Shown in pieces: positions 8,275 to 15,527 of a DNA stretch of 64,000 nt. The DNA lies in NCBI RefSeq assembly GCF_027922185.1, contig NZ_BSFE01000014.1:18800-82799 (forward strand). Reading direction: 5' to 3'. Source of the stretch: Maricaulis virginensis (GTDB lineage Bacteria; Pseudomonadota; Alphaproteobacteria; Caulobacterales; Maricaulaceae). The notes under the pieces were generated by a model, which saw nothing but the letters and a program-made list of their open reading frames with translations, did not search any database and was not told where the DNA came from. The position numbers were made by a program, and so were the translations under genes. Position 1 is the first letter of the stretch. The number at the start of each line of letters is the position of its first letter.

Positions 8275-8787
8275 ATGAAAGCACGTCTTCTCATCGCCAG
8301 CGCCCTCGCGGCGGTTTCGGTTCTTGGAACGGTGGGCGTCGCCGAGGCGCAGTCGCGCAACCGCGTGAGCATCGCCCAGGAAGGCTATCGCAATGATGTC
8401 GCCGGCCGTCAGACCGGCTATCGCCAGCGCATGGTCATCAACCAGCGCGGCGAGCGCCAGTATGTCACCGTCATCCAGGATGGCGCGCGCAACGGCACCA
8501 CGGTTGGCCAGCAGGGCCGCTACAACGAGGCCCATGTCGACCAGTACGGCCGCGACAATGACGCCGTGGTCGGCCAGCTGGGCCGCAACAATTACGCGAC
8601 CAGTGTCCAGACCGGCCGCCGCAACATCTCCGGCATCTCGCAGATGGGTGCGAACAACACGGCCGTCACCGACCAGTATGGCTCGAACAACGCCGCCGGC
8701 GTGATCCAGGTCGGCAATGGCCAGGACGCCCGCGTCACACAGACGGGCAGCGGCAATGTGACCCTGGTTATCCAGGGGGACCACTAG
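8275..8787 (+). CDS. Curlin-repeat protein (CsgA/CsgB-type amyloid subunit)
   Basis: A 170-residue secreted protein: signal peptide MKARLLIASALAAV...AEA, then about eleven tandem repeats of the curlin type (Q-x-G-x-x-N spaced by ~11 residues), for example IAQEGYRND, VGQQGRYNEA, VGQLGRNNYA and ISQMGANNTA. Such repeats stack into the amyloid core of curli fibres on the cell surface. AAGGAG at 8261 supports the ATG at 8275. It is followed by a large hairpin and a CsgH-like gene. The secretion genes csgE, csgF and csgG are not in the window. Confidence 0.85.
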   Translation: MKARLLIASALAAVSVLGTVGVAEAQSRNRVSIAQEGYRNDVAGRQTGYRQRMVINQRGERQYVTVIQDGARNGTTVGQQGRYNEAHVDQYGRDNDAVVGQLGRNNYATSVQTGRRNISGISQMGANNTAVTDQYGSNNAAGVIQVGNGQDARVTQTGSGNVTLVIQGDH

Positions 8788-8797
8788 CCCGGTGACC

Positions 8798-8831
8798 GTC
8801 CCGGGGGCCTGGCCACCAGGCTTCCCGGGAC
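8798..8831 (+). terminator. Hairpin between the curlin gene and the CsgH-like gene
   Basis: Outer stem GTCCCGGG / CCCGGGAC and inner stem GCCTGG / CCAGGC with a short loop, and no T-tract. It could be a partial terminator or an mRNA-stabilising structure that lets the fibre subunit be made in excess over the downstream protein (inference). Confidence 0.55.
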
Positions 8832-8870
8832 CCGTCCGGGACAGGAAGACAGCAAGCAAAGGAGGCTGTC

Positions 8871-9257
8871 ATGACAGGTAAACTGGCAATTCTCGCATCG
8901 GCCGTTTCGGCCGCCGGCCTCTGGTTCGTCGCCCAGGCCGATCCGCTTCCCGATCTCGTCTCGGATCACATCCGCGGCGGCGAGGCGGCCTGTGGCATCG
9001 ACGTCTCGCAGACCTCGGACGGTCTCCTGCTGACGGCGTGGAGTGCCCCGTCCCGGACCCGGACCTGGCGGATGGTCGTCACCCAGCGCACCGGCGGTGG
9101 CGGATTCGATATCGTCCAGGAAGGCGATGTGCCGCCCGGCGACGGCGCGGTCGCGGTCTCCGATCTCCTGATCGATACAGGCGCGGACTTCTCTGCCCGG
9201 CTGACGGCCTGGGACGCCAATGGCGATCCGGTCTGCCGCTTCGGCGACCGGGTCTAG
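8871..9257 (+). CDS. csgH: CsgH-like curli assembly inhibitor
   Basis: A 128-residue exported protein with N-terminal signal MTGKLAILASAVSAAGLWFV. The mature domain has ACGIDVSQ, the stretch TQRTGGGGFDIVQEGD characteristic of CsgH, and DANGDPVCRF near the end; two cysteines could pair. CsgH (family knowledge) is a small beta-sandwich protein of alphaproteobacterial curli operons that binds curlin and prevents premature amyloid formation in the periplasm. Its position immediately after the curlin-repeat gene fits. GGAGG at about 8860 supports the start. Confidence 0.75.
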   Translation: MTGKLAILASAVSAAGLWFVAQADPLPDLVSDHIRGGEAACGIDVSQTSDGLLLTAWSAPSRTRTWRMVVTQRTGGGGFDIVQEGDVPPGDGAVAVSDLLIDTGADFSARLTAWDANGDPVCRFGDRV

Positions 9258-9400
9258 CCGGCCTCGACGACGCTCATGTCCCCGGCTGCCCGGCCGGGGG
9301 CAGGCGTGTCCAGCGACATCGGCGCATGCCCTTTATTCTCTTGCAACGCCGGACCGGCGTCCCATCTCCTGCCGGTCAACTGGTCTTGCGGGAGGAAACC

Positions 9401-9925
9401 ATGACCACAACCCTGTCCGACATTGCCCGGATCCAGCTCGATCAGACCTTCCGGGCCCTCGATACAATCCTCGCCAAGGGGGCCGCGCACGCAAGGGAGC
9501 GCGGTGTCGACGAGGCGGTCTATCTGGACTGGCGTCTGGCGGCCGACATGTACCCCCTGACAAAACAGATCCAGCTCGTCAGCGACTTTTCCGTGCGCGG
9601 CCTGTCGCGGATGGCCGGGCGCGACCCGGTTTCGATGGCCGATGACGAGACGTCCTTCGAAGCGCTTCGTCTCCGGCTCGCAAAGGCGCGTGAAGCGATC
9701 TGGGCGCTCGATCCGGCGGCCCTTGATGCCGATCCCGAAGGCACCATCACCTTCCCCGCCGGCGCGATCGGCGATCTCACCCTGCCGCGCGGGCGCTATC
9801 TGCAGAACTTCGTGCTCGCCAACACGCAGTTTCATGCCGCAACGGCCTACAACATCCTGCGCAATATCGGCGTGCCGCTGGGCAAGGCGGACATGATGGG
9901 GGCGACACAACTTGTGGCAGAATAA
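9401..9925 (+). CDS. DUF1993-family protein
   Basis: A 174-residue protein starting MTTTLSDIARIQLDQTFRAL with a strong GGAGG site at 9391. The stretches MYPLTKQIQLVSDF and LPRGRYLQNFVLANTQFHAATAYNILR match the DUF1993 family, which has a four-helix bundle fold resembling DinB/YfiT proteins; biochemical role unknown. An in-frame upstream extension overlaps csgH and is ignored. It ends in an AT-rich intergenic region. Confidence 0.8.
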   Translation: MTTTLSDIARIQLDQTFRALDTILAKGAAHARERGVDEAVYLDWRLAADMYPLTKQIQLVSDFSVRGLSRMAGRDPVSMADDETSFEALRLRLAKAREAIWALDPAALDADPEGTITFPAGAIGDLTLPRGRYLQNFVLANTQFHAATAYNILRNIGVPLGKADMMGATQLVAE

Positions 9926-10105
9926 TATTATACTACGTTTAAATCGTTGAAAATAAAAGGCAATAATCGTCCAAATTAATTGGATGTTAACAGGGCGGGC
10001 CGAACGTCCGGGACATCTTGTCACGGGAGGGACAGATGCCCGCAACTGATCGCTCGGTTCGCCCCGCTTTCCGCATGTCCATACGCACGGGCTAGGGGGG
10101 CGGCG
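9926..10105 (+). promoter_or_regulatory. AT-rich leader upstream of the BLUF gene with an inverted repeat
   Basis: The stretch 9922-9995 is far more AT-rich than its surroundings and contains TCCAA-N5-TTGGA at 9970-9984, a possible operator. A run of G at 10095-10100 precedes the BLUF start and could be its ribosome site. No ORF is supported here. Confidence 0.4.
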
Positions 10106-10552
10106 ATGTTTTTGTGCCGTCTTGCCTTCTTCAGCCGCCGCAACTGGTATTTCGACACGCCGGACGAGAATAACGGCGTGCTCCGCTCGATCCTGACGGC
10201 CGGCTTGCGCAATAATCCAAAGCGCGGCCTGAGCGGTGTGCTCGTGGTCGACGGCAATCTCTTCGTCCAGATCCTCGAAGGACCGCGCGGCATGCTGTCG
10301 GACACCTTCTGCCGGATCCAGAATGACAGCCGCCATGGCGGTCTGGTTCTGGCCGGTTTCGAAGAGGTTCCCGAGCGGCTGTTTCCCGACTGGAGCGTGG
10401 TGGTCCGCGACGCACCGAAGATCCAGCGCCGCCTGCCCTGGATCCCGGAGCCGGAGTCGGCGACTTTCGAGACGCTTGTGCACAACGCCCACCGGCTCCT
10501 GAAATCCGGTTCCGAATTCAGACGTATAACCGTAGAGCGCGAAGTGCCGTGA
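10106..10552 (+). CDS. BLUF-domain protein lacking the photoactive tyrosine
   Basis: A 148-residue protein that is essentially one BLUF (blue-light, FAD-binding) domain plus a short tail. Domain landmarks: LCRLAFFS at residues 3-10, RNNPKRGLSGVLVV, the FVQILEG block holding the conserved glutamine, and FPDWSVV with the conserved tryptophan. Where BLUF photoreceptors have tyrosine in the first strand (L-I-Y-S-S type), this protein has phenylalanine (codon TTC). The tyrosine-glutamine pair drives the BLUF photocycle, so normal light sensing is unlikely. It lies 83 bases upstream of an XRE regulator gene on the same strand. Confidence 0.8.
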   Translation: MFLCRLAFFSRRNWYFDTPDENNGVLRSILTAGLRNNPKRGLSGVLVVDGNLFVQILEGPRGMLSDTFCRIQNDSRHGGLVLAGFEEVPERLFPDWSVVVRDAPKIQRRLPWIPEPESATFETLVHNAHRLLKSGSEFRRITVEREVP

Positions 10553-10635
10553 TAGTAAAATACTTCTGGCTTGGTGAGGCTGGATGCGCTTGGTAGCTTC
10601 GTATAAAGACATACAAAAACTGCGGTTACTGGGTA

Positions 10636-11244
10636 ATGGATTGGTCGCGTAAAATCAGAGAGTTGCGTTTTCTCGAGAATCTAAAACAGGATGCGTTGGC
10701 GCAGCAGCTTGGGGTCAGCCAGGCCAGCGTGTCGCAATGGGAGCGAAGCGTTGCCCAGCCCCCGGCCCACATCAAGGCCAAGCTGAGACGCCGTCTTCTG
10801 GTCTCGCCCGGCGAGCGGCTGAATGCGGCCGTGCGCACCAGTGTTGTCGAGAGTCCCAATCTGTGCGGCCTGCTCACCATGCGCGATGGCGAGGTGGTTG
10901 TTGAACTGCTCAGCCATGACAGTTACCGCCTGTTTCCCCTTCTGACGCCGGCCGATCTGGGCAAGCCCCTGCGCGGCAAGCTGGGCCGGGATATCGACCG
11001 CCTGCTCGACCGGCTGGTCGGCGAGGGCGCGTTCAACGGCCGCGTGCAGTACGCAAAGCTGGCCCTGACCGCCCACCGAAACGGGCTGTCTGCGGCCGGC
11101 ATCGCGACCGTGACGCCCGTATGCAGTCAGGCCGAGGCCTGTGTGCTGCGATGCGAGGTCCGGCTTCTGGCGCCCGGCGAGCCTGTTCCGAAGCTGGAGC
11201 AGATCACGCATTTTTCCTGGGACGAGGCCGACGCGGACGCCTGA
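10636..11244 (+). CDS. XRE-family HTH transcriptional regulator with a C-terminal sensing region
   Basis: A 202-residue protein. Residues 1-45 form a Cro/CI-type helix-turn-helix (KQDALAQQLGVSQASVSQWE). The remainder (GLLTMRDGEVVVELLSHDS..., then a cysteine pair in CSQAEACVLRCEV) does not match a family I recognise and probably senses a ligand or partner. It follows the BLUF gene after an AT-rich gap, so the two may form a signalling pair (inference). Its stop is one base before a palindromic repeat array. Confidence 0.75.
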   Translation: MDWSRKIRELRFLENLKQDALAQQLGVSQASVSQWERSVAQPPAHIKAKLRRRLLVSPGERLNAAVRTSVVESPNLCGLLTMRDGEVVVELLSHDSYRLFPLLTPADLGKPLRGKLGRDIDRLLDRLVGEGAFNGRVQYAKLALTAHRNGLSAAGIATVTPVCSQAEACVLRCEVRLLAPGEPVPKLEQITHFSWDEADADA

Positions 11245-11245
11245 A

Positions 11246-11409
11246 GCGTTTTCAGCGCAAAACCGGTCCCCACTTTTGCTGAAAATGCCGGTCCTTGGCG
11301 ACCGCATTTTCGAACCGCAAAACCGGTACCCACTTTTGCTGAAAATGCCGGGTCCTGAGTGGCCGCATTTTCGAACCGCAAAACCGGTCCCCACTTTTGC
11401 TGAAAATGC
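11246..11409. repeat. Array of three 43-45-bp palindromic repeats, subfamily B
   Basis: Units at 11246-11288, 11304-11348 and 11365-11409. Arms are GCATTTTC / GAAAATGC (first unit GCGTTTTC), the inner stem is GCAAAA / TTTTGC, and the loop is CCGGTACCCAC or one-base variants. Spacers of 15-16 bp differ from each other. The layout equals that of subfamily A (5464-5688) but both stems have different sequences. The array lies between two co-directional genes. Confidence 0.93.
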
Positions 11410-11441
11410 TCTAATCTGCCCGGTAAAACGGGGAGGACAGA

Positions 11442-12002
11442 ATGACGTCTTTGCTTGCAGTGCTTGCCGTCGGCCTGGCGGCCGTGCAGGAGCCGGCCGA
11501 GGTGCGGGCCTTCGAGCCGCAGGGTTTCGTGACGTCGGTCACCGTCGAGATCGCGGCGCCTGTCGCCGAAGTGTTCGATGCGGCCACGGGCGATGTGACC
11601 GGCTGGTGGGATCACAGTTTCTCGGAGAATCCGGCCGAAATGGTCATCGAGCCGCGCTTCGGCGGCCGGTTCTACGAGCGCTTCGAGCCCGGCAGCGACA
11701 ATGGCAGCCTGCATGCGCGGGTGATCTTCGTGAATGCGCCGAACCAGCTGCGCCTGCACGGCCCGCTGGGCCTGTCCGGCCGGGCGGTCGATCTCGTCTC
11801 GTCCTGGCAGCTGGAAGAGACCGCAGAGGGTGAGGCGACACGCTTCACGGTCGAGCTGCACATGGCGGGCGAGATCGATGCAGAGCTTGCGGGCATTGTC
11901 CGCAATGTGTGGCAGCACTTCATCGGCGCGCGGCTGAAACCCTATGTCGAGGCTGGCTGCCATCTGGCCCCCGAGGCGCCCTGCAGCGCCTTTGCCGGCT
12001 AG
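11442..12002 (+). CDS. SRPBCC (START/Bet v1-like) domain protein
   Basis: A 186-residue protein. After a hydrophobic N-terminus (MTSLLAVLAVGLAAV) that may be a weak signal peptide, it shows the AHSA1/SRPBCC pattern: VEIAAPVAEVFDAATG near residue 35, GWWDHSF, and the C-terminal helix AGIVRNVWQHFIGARLKPYVE. These proteins bind hydrophobic ligands; no substrate can be named. GGGGAGGAC just upstream supports the ATG. The C-terminal region has two cysteines (AGCHLAPEAPCS). Confidence 0.78.
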   Translation: MTSLLAVLAVGLAAVQEPAEVRAFEPQGFVTSVTVEIAAPVAEVFDAATGDVTGWWDHSFSENPAEMVIEPRFGGRFYERFEPGSDNGSLHARVIFVNAPNQLRLHGPLGLSGRAVDLVSSWQLEETAEGEATRFTVELHMAGEIDAELAGIVRNVWQHFIGARLKPYVEAGCHLAPEAPCSAFAG

Positions 12003-12044
12003 CCGGGGTTGGCGCGGCCGGACCCGGGACCTATTTCCTCCGGC

Positions 12045-12680
12045 ATGGGCAAGACACGGACACTCCCGGACGAACTGCCGCTCTTTCCCCTGGGCGGTAC
12101 GATCCTGCTGCCCGGCGAACGGCTGCCGCTCAACGTGTTCGAGCCGCGTTATCTCAACATGCTGGACGATGTGCGTTCCGGCGACGGGTTCATCGGTATC
12201 ATCCAGGTGCGGCCCGGCGGGACGCCGGATCGTCCGGCCCTGGCCGGCGTGGGGACGGCAGGCCGTCTCGACCATTTCGAGGAAACCGATGACGGGCGCT
12301 ATCTGATTGCGTTGACCGGTGTGTGCCGCTTCGTCCTGACCGGCGAGGTGAAGGCGCGGACGCCCTATCGCGTGGCGCGGGCCGACTACGGTCCCTTCTT
12401 CATGGATATCGAGCCGCGGCGCGAGGTGGAGGCGGATCGCAGCCGCCTGATCCGCATGCTGCAGGCCTGGTTCCAGAGCGAGCATGTGGCGGCGGACTGG
12501 GAAAGCGTTGCCGAGGCGCCGTTGGTCACCGTGGTCGATCAGTTGTCGATGTCGGCGCCCTTCGGCGCGCTCGACCGGCAGCGCCTGCTCGAGGCCGCCG
12601 ACAGTACGGCGCGGCTGGGCGAGATGGAGGCGATCCTGGCGGAGCGGCTGGCCGGCGGGGCCGGCGGGCCGGTGCAATAG
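12045..12680 (+). CDS. LON N-terminal (substrate-binding) domain protein
   Basis: A 211-residue protein beginning MGKTRTLPDELPLFPLGGTI, followed by LLPGERLPLNVFEPRYLNML, the classic opening of the stand-alone LON_substr_bdg (PUA-like) family. It has no ATPase or protease domain, unlike Lon itself. Such proteins are widespread in alphaproteobacteria near thioredoxin genes; their role is unknown, possibly substrate recruitment. A TTG in frame at 12009 is possible but lacks family sequence. It ends 14 bases before a tandem repeat array. Confidence 0.88.
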   Translation: MGKTRTLPDELPLFPLGGTILLPGERLPLNVFEPRYLNMLDDVRSGDGFIGIIQVRPGGTPDRPALAGVGTAGRLDHFEETDDGRYLIALTGVCRFVLTGEVKARTPYRVARADYGPFFMDIEPRREVEADRSRLIRMLQAWFQSEHVAADWESVAEAPLVTVVDQLSMSAPFGALDRQRLLEAADSTARLGEMEAILAERLAGGAGGPVQ

Positions 12681-12694
12681 GCTAGGTTACTGGA

Positions 12695-12919
12695 GCGTGA
12701 TCAGGTGAAGTGGGTACCGGTTCACCGGTTCGATCACGCGACCGCTCAAGTCGAGCGTGATCAGGTGAAGTGGGTACCGGTTCACCGGTTCGATCACGCG
12801 ACCGCTCAAGTCGAGCGTGATCAGGTGAAGTGGGTACCGGTTGACCGGTTCGATCACGCGACCGCTCAAGTCGAGCGTGATCAGGTGAAGTGGGTACCGG
12901 TTGACCGGTTCGATCACGC
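12695..12919. repeat. Tandem array of four 45-bp palindromic repeats (60-bp period), subfamily A, reverse orientation
   Basis: Units at 12695-12739, 12755-12799, 12815-12859 and 12875-12919 with identical 15-bp spacers (GACCGCTCAAGTCGA). They are the reverse complement of the array at 5464-5688. In units 1 and 2 the inner stem GGTGAA / TTCACC is complementary; units 3 and 4 carry a change that weakens it. The array lies between two convergent genes. Confidence 0.95.
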
Positions 12920-12970
12920 GACAGCACAGGATTCCGGAGCAGGGTCGGTTCCGCAGGAAGCCCTCCTGCT

Positions 12971-13390
12971 CTAGCCTTTCAGCCAGGCGCGGGCAGCGGC
13001 CTTGGACGTGAACCAGGCGGCCGTGTCGCCCAGGCGTTCATGCGCCTCGACGAACTTCTCGACGCCTTTCACCTGGTCCGGCCGGACGACATAGGCGGTC
13101 TGGTAGCTCTTGAGCTCCCGCGCGATGAAGCGCATGCGTTCCTCCCACTCGAAGGGTGACAGGCTGAAAACAGCGCTGCGCACATCATTGAGGATCAGGC
13201 GCGAGTCAAGACGGCTCGCAAGGGTTGCGAATGCGCGTGCATGGGCTTGTTCGGACCCCTGGCCCAGATCGCCGTCGGTATAGAGTTCGATGACGCCGTC
13301 ATTCAGCGTCAGCGAGAACCCTTCCATGGAGTAGCTGGCCGTCACGATACCCTCTTCGTCTGCTGCGCTGGCGCAGGTGTGGTGCCGCAT
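12971..13390 (-). CDS. STAS/SpoIIAA-like protein
   Basis: A 139-residue protein. The core (SYSMEGFSLTLNDGVIELYTDG, then SRLILNDVRSAVFSL and QTAYVVRPDQVKGVEKF) has the strand-helix rhythm of STAS/SpoIIAA-like domains found in small alphaproteobacterial proteins. The family assignment is tentative. The chosen ATG at 13390 avoids an extension that would translate the palindromic repeat at 13419-13463. Convergent with the LON-domain gene. Function unknown. Confidence 0.6.
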   Translation of the reverse strand: MRHHTCASAADEEGIVTASYSMEGFSLTLNDGVIELYTDGDLGQGSEQAHARAFATLASRLDSRLILNDVRSAVFSLSPFEWEERMRFIARELKSYQTAYVVRPDQVKGVEKFVEAHERLGDTAAWFTSKAAARAWLKG

Positions 13391-13418
13391 GATCCGGCCT
13401 CGGCGATGCCAGGCCAAA

Positions 13419-13463
13419 GCATTTTCAGCAAAAGCGGGCACCGGTTTTGCGGTTCGAGAATAC
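13419..13463. repeat. Single 45-bp palindromic repeat, subfamily B, reverse orientation
   Basis: Left arm GCATTTTC intact, right arm degenerate (GAGAATAC); inner stem GCAAAA / TTTTGC and the loop are recognisable. It lies just upstream of the STAS-like gene, inside its probable promoter region. Confidence 0.85.
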
Positions 13464-13650
13464 GGCCACTCATGAAGCCGCAGCGGAGCGAAATCGGGAG
13501 AGACAAGAAGGGTTTGGTGAAACAAGCTTGCGGCATTTCCCCCTCGTTCGCGCTTTATTGTTACGAGAGCGGGGCTTTTTAACGACAATCTTGCCAAGAA
13601 TGAGGCAAAATCGAAATGCTCTCGCGTCGCGCGGGCATGGCCGCCATGCG

Positions 13651-14115
13651 TCAAAGCAGGTCCGGCGCCTCCGGACGGGCCTTCAGGCACGCACAATGGC
13701 GCATCTGCGTTTCGCACAGCTGGTCGAGCCAGGCATCCAGCGCAGCCGAGAGGATACGTTGCTGGGACTGGCCTGTCTGCACCGAAACGGTCCGCAGCCG
13801 CCGCTTCTGCTCCGCCGTCAACCGCACTTCGGCGCGGCCGGAGCGGGCGATGCCGGCATGGGGATCTTCCGCAAGGTCCGGCAGATCGCCCCCGCCGCAG
13901 CAGGCCGGCGGCAGATCCTCCGCTGCGCCGGCAGGCTTGCGGGCGATGAGTGGCCGGTCGCTGCGCTGTTCGACATCGCGCCGCTCGTCGGGCACCGGGA
14001 CGGGCTGGGCCGGCCGGTCGACATAGCTGGCGCCGGCGAAGCCGGAGGGGATGGCGGGCGCGGCCTCACCCTTGCGGGCAAGCAGTCCGGCGTGAAGGCT
14101 GGCATATTTTCTCAT
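13651..14115 (-). CDS. Probable DNA-binding partner of the adjacent ParA-like ATPase
   Basis: A 154-residue protein starting MRKYASLHAGLLARKG. The middle is Pro/Arg/Asp-rich and probably disordered. The C-terminal ~50 residues (AEVRLTAEQKRRLRTVSVQTG, then RILSAALDAWLDQLC) resemble a ribbon-helix-helix motif: a beta strand followed by two helices. It starts 15 bases after the stop of the ParA-like gene, so the two form an operon. Small RHH proteins are common partners of orphan ParA ATPases; that role is inference. Confidence 0.6.
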   Translation of the reverse strand: MRKYASLHAGLLARKGEAAPAIPSGFAGASYVDRPAQPVPVPDERRDVEQRSDRPLIARKPAGAAEDLPPACCGGGDLPDLAEDPHAGIARSGRAEVRLTAEQKRRLRTVSVQTGQSQQRILSAALDAWLDQLCETQMRHCACLKARPEAPDLL

Positions 14116-14130
14116 CGACCGTCTCCGTCC

Positions 14131-15108
14131 TCAGGCCAGGTGGCGGCGTCCGAAGGGCATGTGCGGGCGGCGGCGATCGGCCTGGCCCTTCGGCGGCCCC
14201 TGATCGCTCTTGCGCCGCTCCACCCCGTCCCAGTTCGAGTTCGAGGCTTCCGGCGCGGCGGGTGCCGCGGGGCGCGGTGGCGGCTGGCTGCCGGTCCCGA
14301 AGCGCGGCGGCAGGGCATAGCCGGGCCGGTCCTCCAGCGCGACCTCCTCCTCCTCGCCATCGTCCAGACCGGCCATGCCGGCGCGGGCGGGGGTGAGGAT
14401 GTCCTGCTCGAAGGTCTGGCGCGGTGCCCGGTCGAGCATCGCCCTCGCGTTGCCGCGCAGGCGGAACAGGCGGTCCTCGAAATAGGCCCACAGATTGGCG
14501 ACTTCCTGGGCCGAGCGGCCGGTCTCGTTGACCTCGCCCACCGTGCGCCCGTCAATCATCGAGGCAGCGAAATCGACCCGATGGTGCAGCGTCACCGGGG
14601 CGACGGTGCCGTGCTGGGAGAGGGCGACGGCGGTCTCGCCGGTGATCCGCGCCCGCGCCGTGGCGGAATTGACCACGAAGACCAGCGGCTTGCCCTGCAT
14701 CTGGACGATGTCCACCGTGGGACCGACGGCGCGCAGATCGTGCGGGCTGGGGCGTGTCGGGATCACGACGAGATCGGCATGGGTGATCACTTCGGCAATC
14801 GTCGAGGTGACCGCCGGCGGCGTGTCGATCACGATCAGCCGGTAGCCGGCGCGCTCGAGAAAATCGATGTCGCGGCCCAGATCGGGCACCGAGACCTGGG
14901 CGAAGGCCGGCGTCTCGCTGGCGCGCGCATTCCACCATTTCGCCATCGAGCCCTGCGGGTCGGTGTCGATCAGCGCGACCGGACCGGCGCCGCAGCGCTC
15001 GGCCTCCACGGCCATGTGGGCCGACACGGTGGTCTTGCCGGATCCGCCCTTCTGCGAGGCAAACACGACGACCTGGGCCATGCGCCGGCGCGGTTTCTCT
15101 TCGGACAT
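14131..15108 (-). CDS. ParA/MinD-family ATPase with a basic, proline-rich C-terminal tail
   Basis: A 325-residue protein. The deviant Walker A motif QKGGSGKTT is at residues 19-27 with the signature lysine, followed by VALIDTDPQGSM and Walker B LIVIDTPPAV. Such ATPases dimerise with ATP, bind DNA or membrane and position cargo. The ATPase domain ends near residue 225; the rest is a Pro/Gly-rich linker with WDGVERRKSD and a final run of basic residues, an unusual extension. It is the first gene of a unit with a putative RHH partner. No parS-like site or ParB gene is near, so it is not the chromosome-partitioning ParA. Confidence 0.85.
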   Translation of the reverse strand: MSEEKPRRRMAQVVVFASQKGGSGKTTVSAHMAVEAERCGAGPVALIDTDPQGSMAKWWNARASETPAFAQVSVPDLGRDIDFLERAGYRLIVIDTPPAVTSTIAEVITHADLVVIPTRPSPHDLRAVGPTVDIVQMQGKPLVFVVNSATARARITGETAVALSQHGTVAPVTLHHRVDFAASMIDGRTVGEVNETGRSAQEVANLWAYFEDRLFRLRGNARAMLDRAPRQTFEQDILTPARAGMAGLDDGEEEEVALEDRPGYALPPRFGTGSQPPPRPAAPAAPEASNSNWDGVERRKSDQGPPKGQADRRRPHMPFGRRHLA

Positions 15109-15331
15109 CGCTCACCTCTCAACCCGTCCGTCCTGGACGGTCCCTCTGGTGCATCCGCCATCGATGAAAGCAGCGATGTCTTGCGGCCCGGTTCAGCGCA
15201 GCACCCGGATTTGAGGCGAATTTTCGCCGTATTGTCGCGGTTTGCTGCGATACACGTCCTGCAGGCCGCGCGGGAACGCTTCTCTGCGTCCGCACGTTGC
15301 AGACGCAGGATCAACGAAAGGGACATATGTC

Positions 15332-15517
15332 ATGGCTCGGGAACAGACCGTCACCGGCGGCGATATTCTCCGCATCATCGCCGCCATCCTCCTGCCGCCC
15401 CTGGGCGTCTTCCTGCAGGTCGGTATCGGCGCCCAGTTCTGGATCAACATCATCCTGACCATTCTGGGCTATATTCCGGGTATCGTGCATGCTGTGTGGA
15501 TTATTGCCCGCCGTTAG
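15332..15517 (+). CDS. YqaE/Pmp3-family membrane protein
   Basis: A 61-residue protein with two transmembrane helices, IIAAILLPPLGVFLQVG and WINIILTILGYIPGIVHAVW, the classical Pmp3/YqaE (UPF0057) pattern. Homologues respond to salt and membrane stress. GAAAGGGA precedes the ATG. The following DUF4112 gene starts 10 bases later, so the two are probably co-transcribed. Confidence 0.92.
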   Translation: MAREQTVTGGDILRIIAAILLPPLGVFLQVGIGAQFWINIILTILGYIPGIVHAVWIIARR

Positions 15518-15527
15518 AGATCGACCC

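Noticed and set aside
12695..12919. Possible CRISPR array (regular 60-bp period)
   Set aside because: The 15-bp spacers are identical, the units are long covarying palindromes and no cas gene is near.
14131..15108. MipZ as identity of the ParA-like ATPase
   Set aside because: MipZ starts with a different Walker context (NEKGGAGKST) and lacks this C-terminal tail; the neighbourhood also does not fit.
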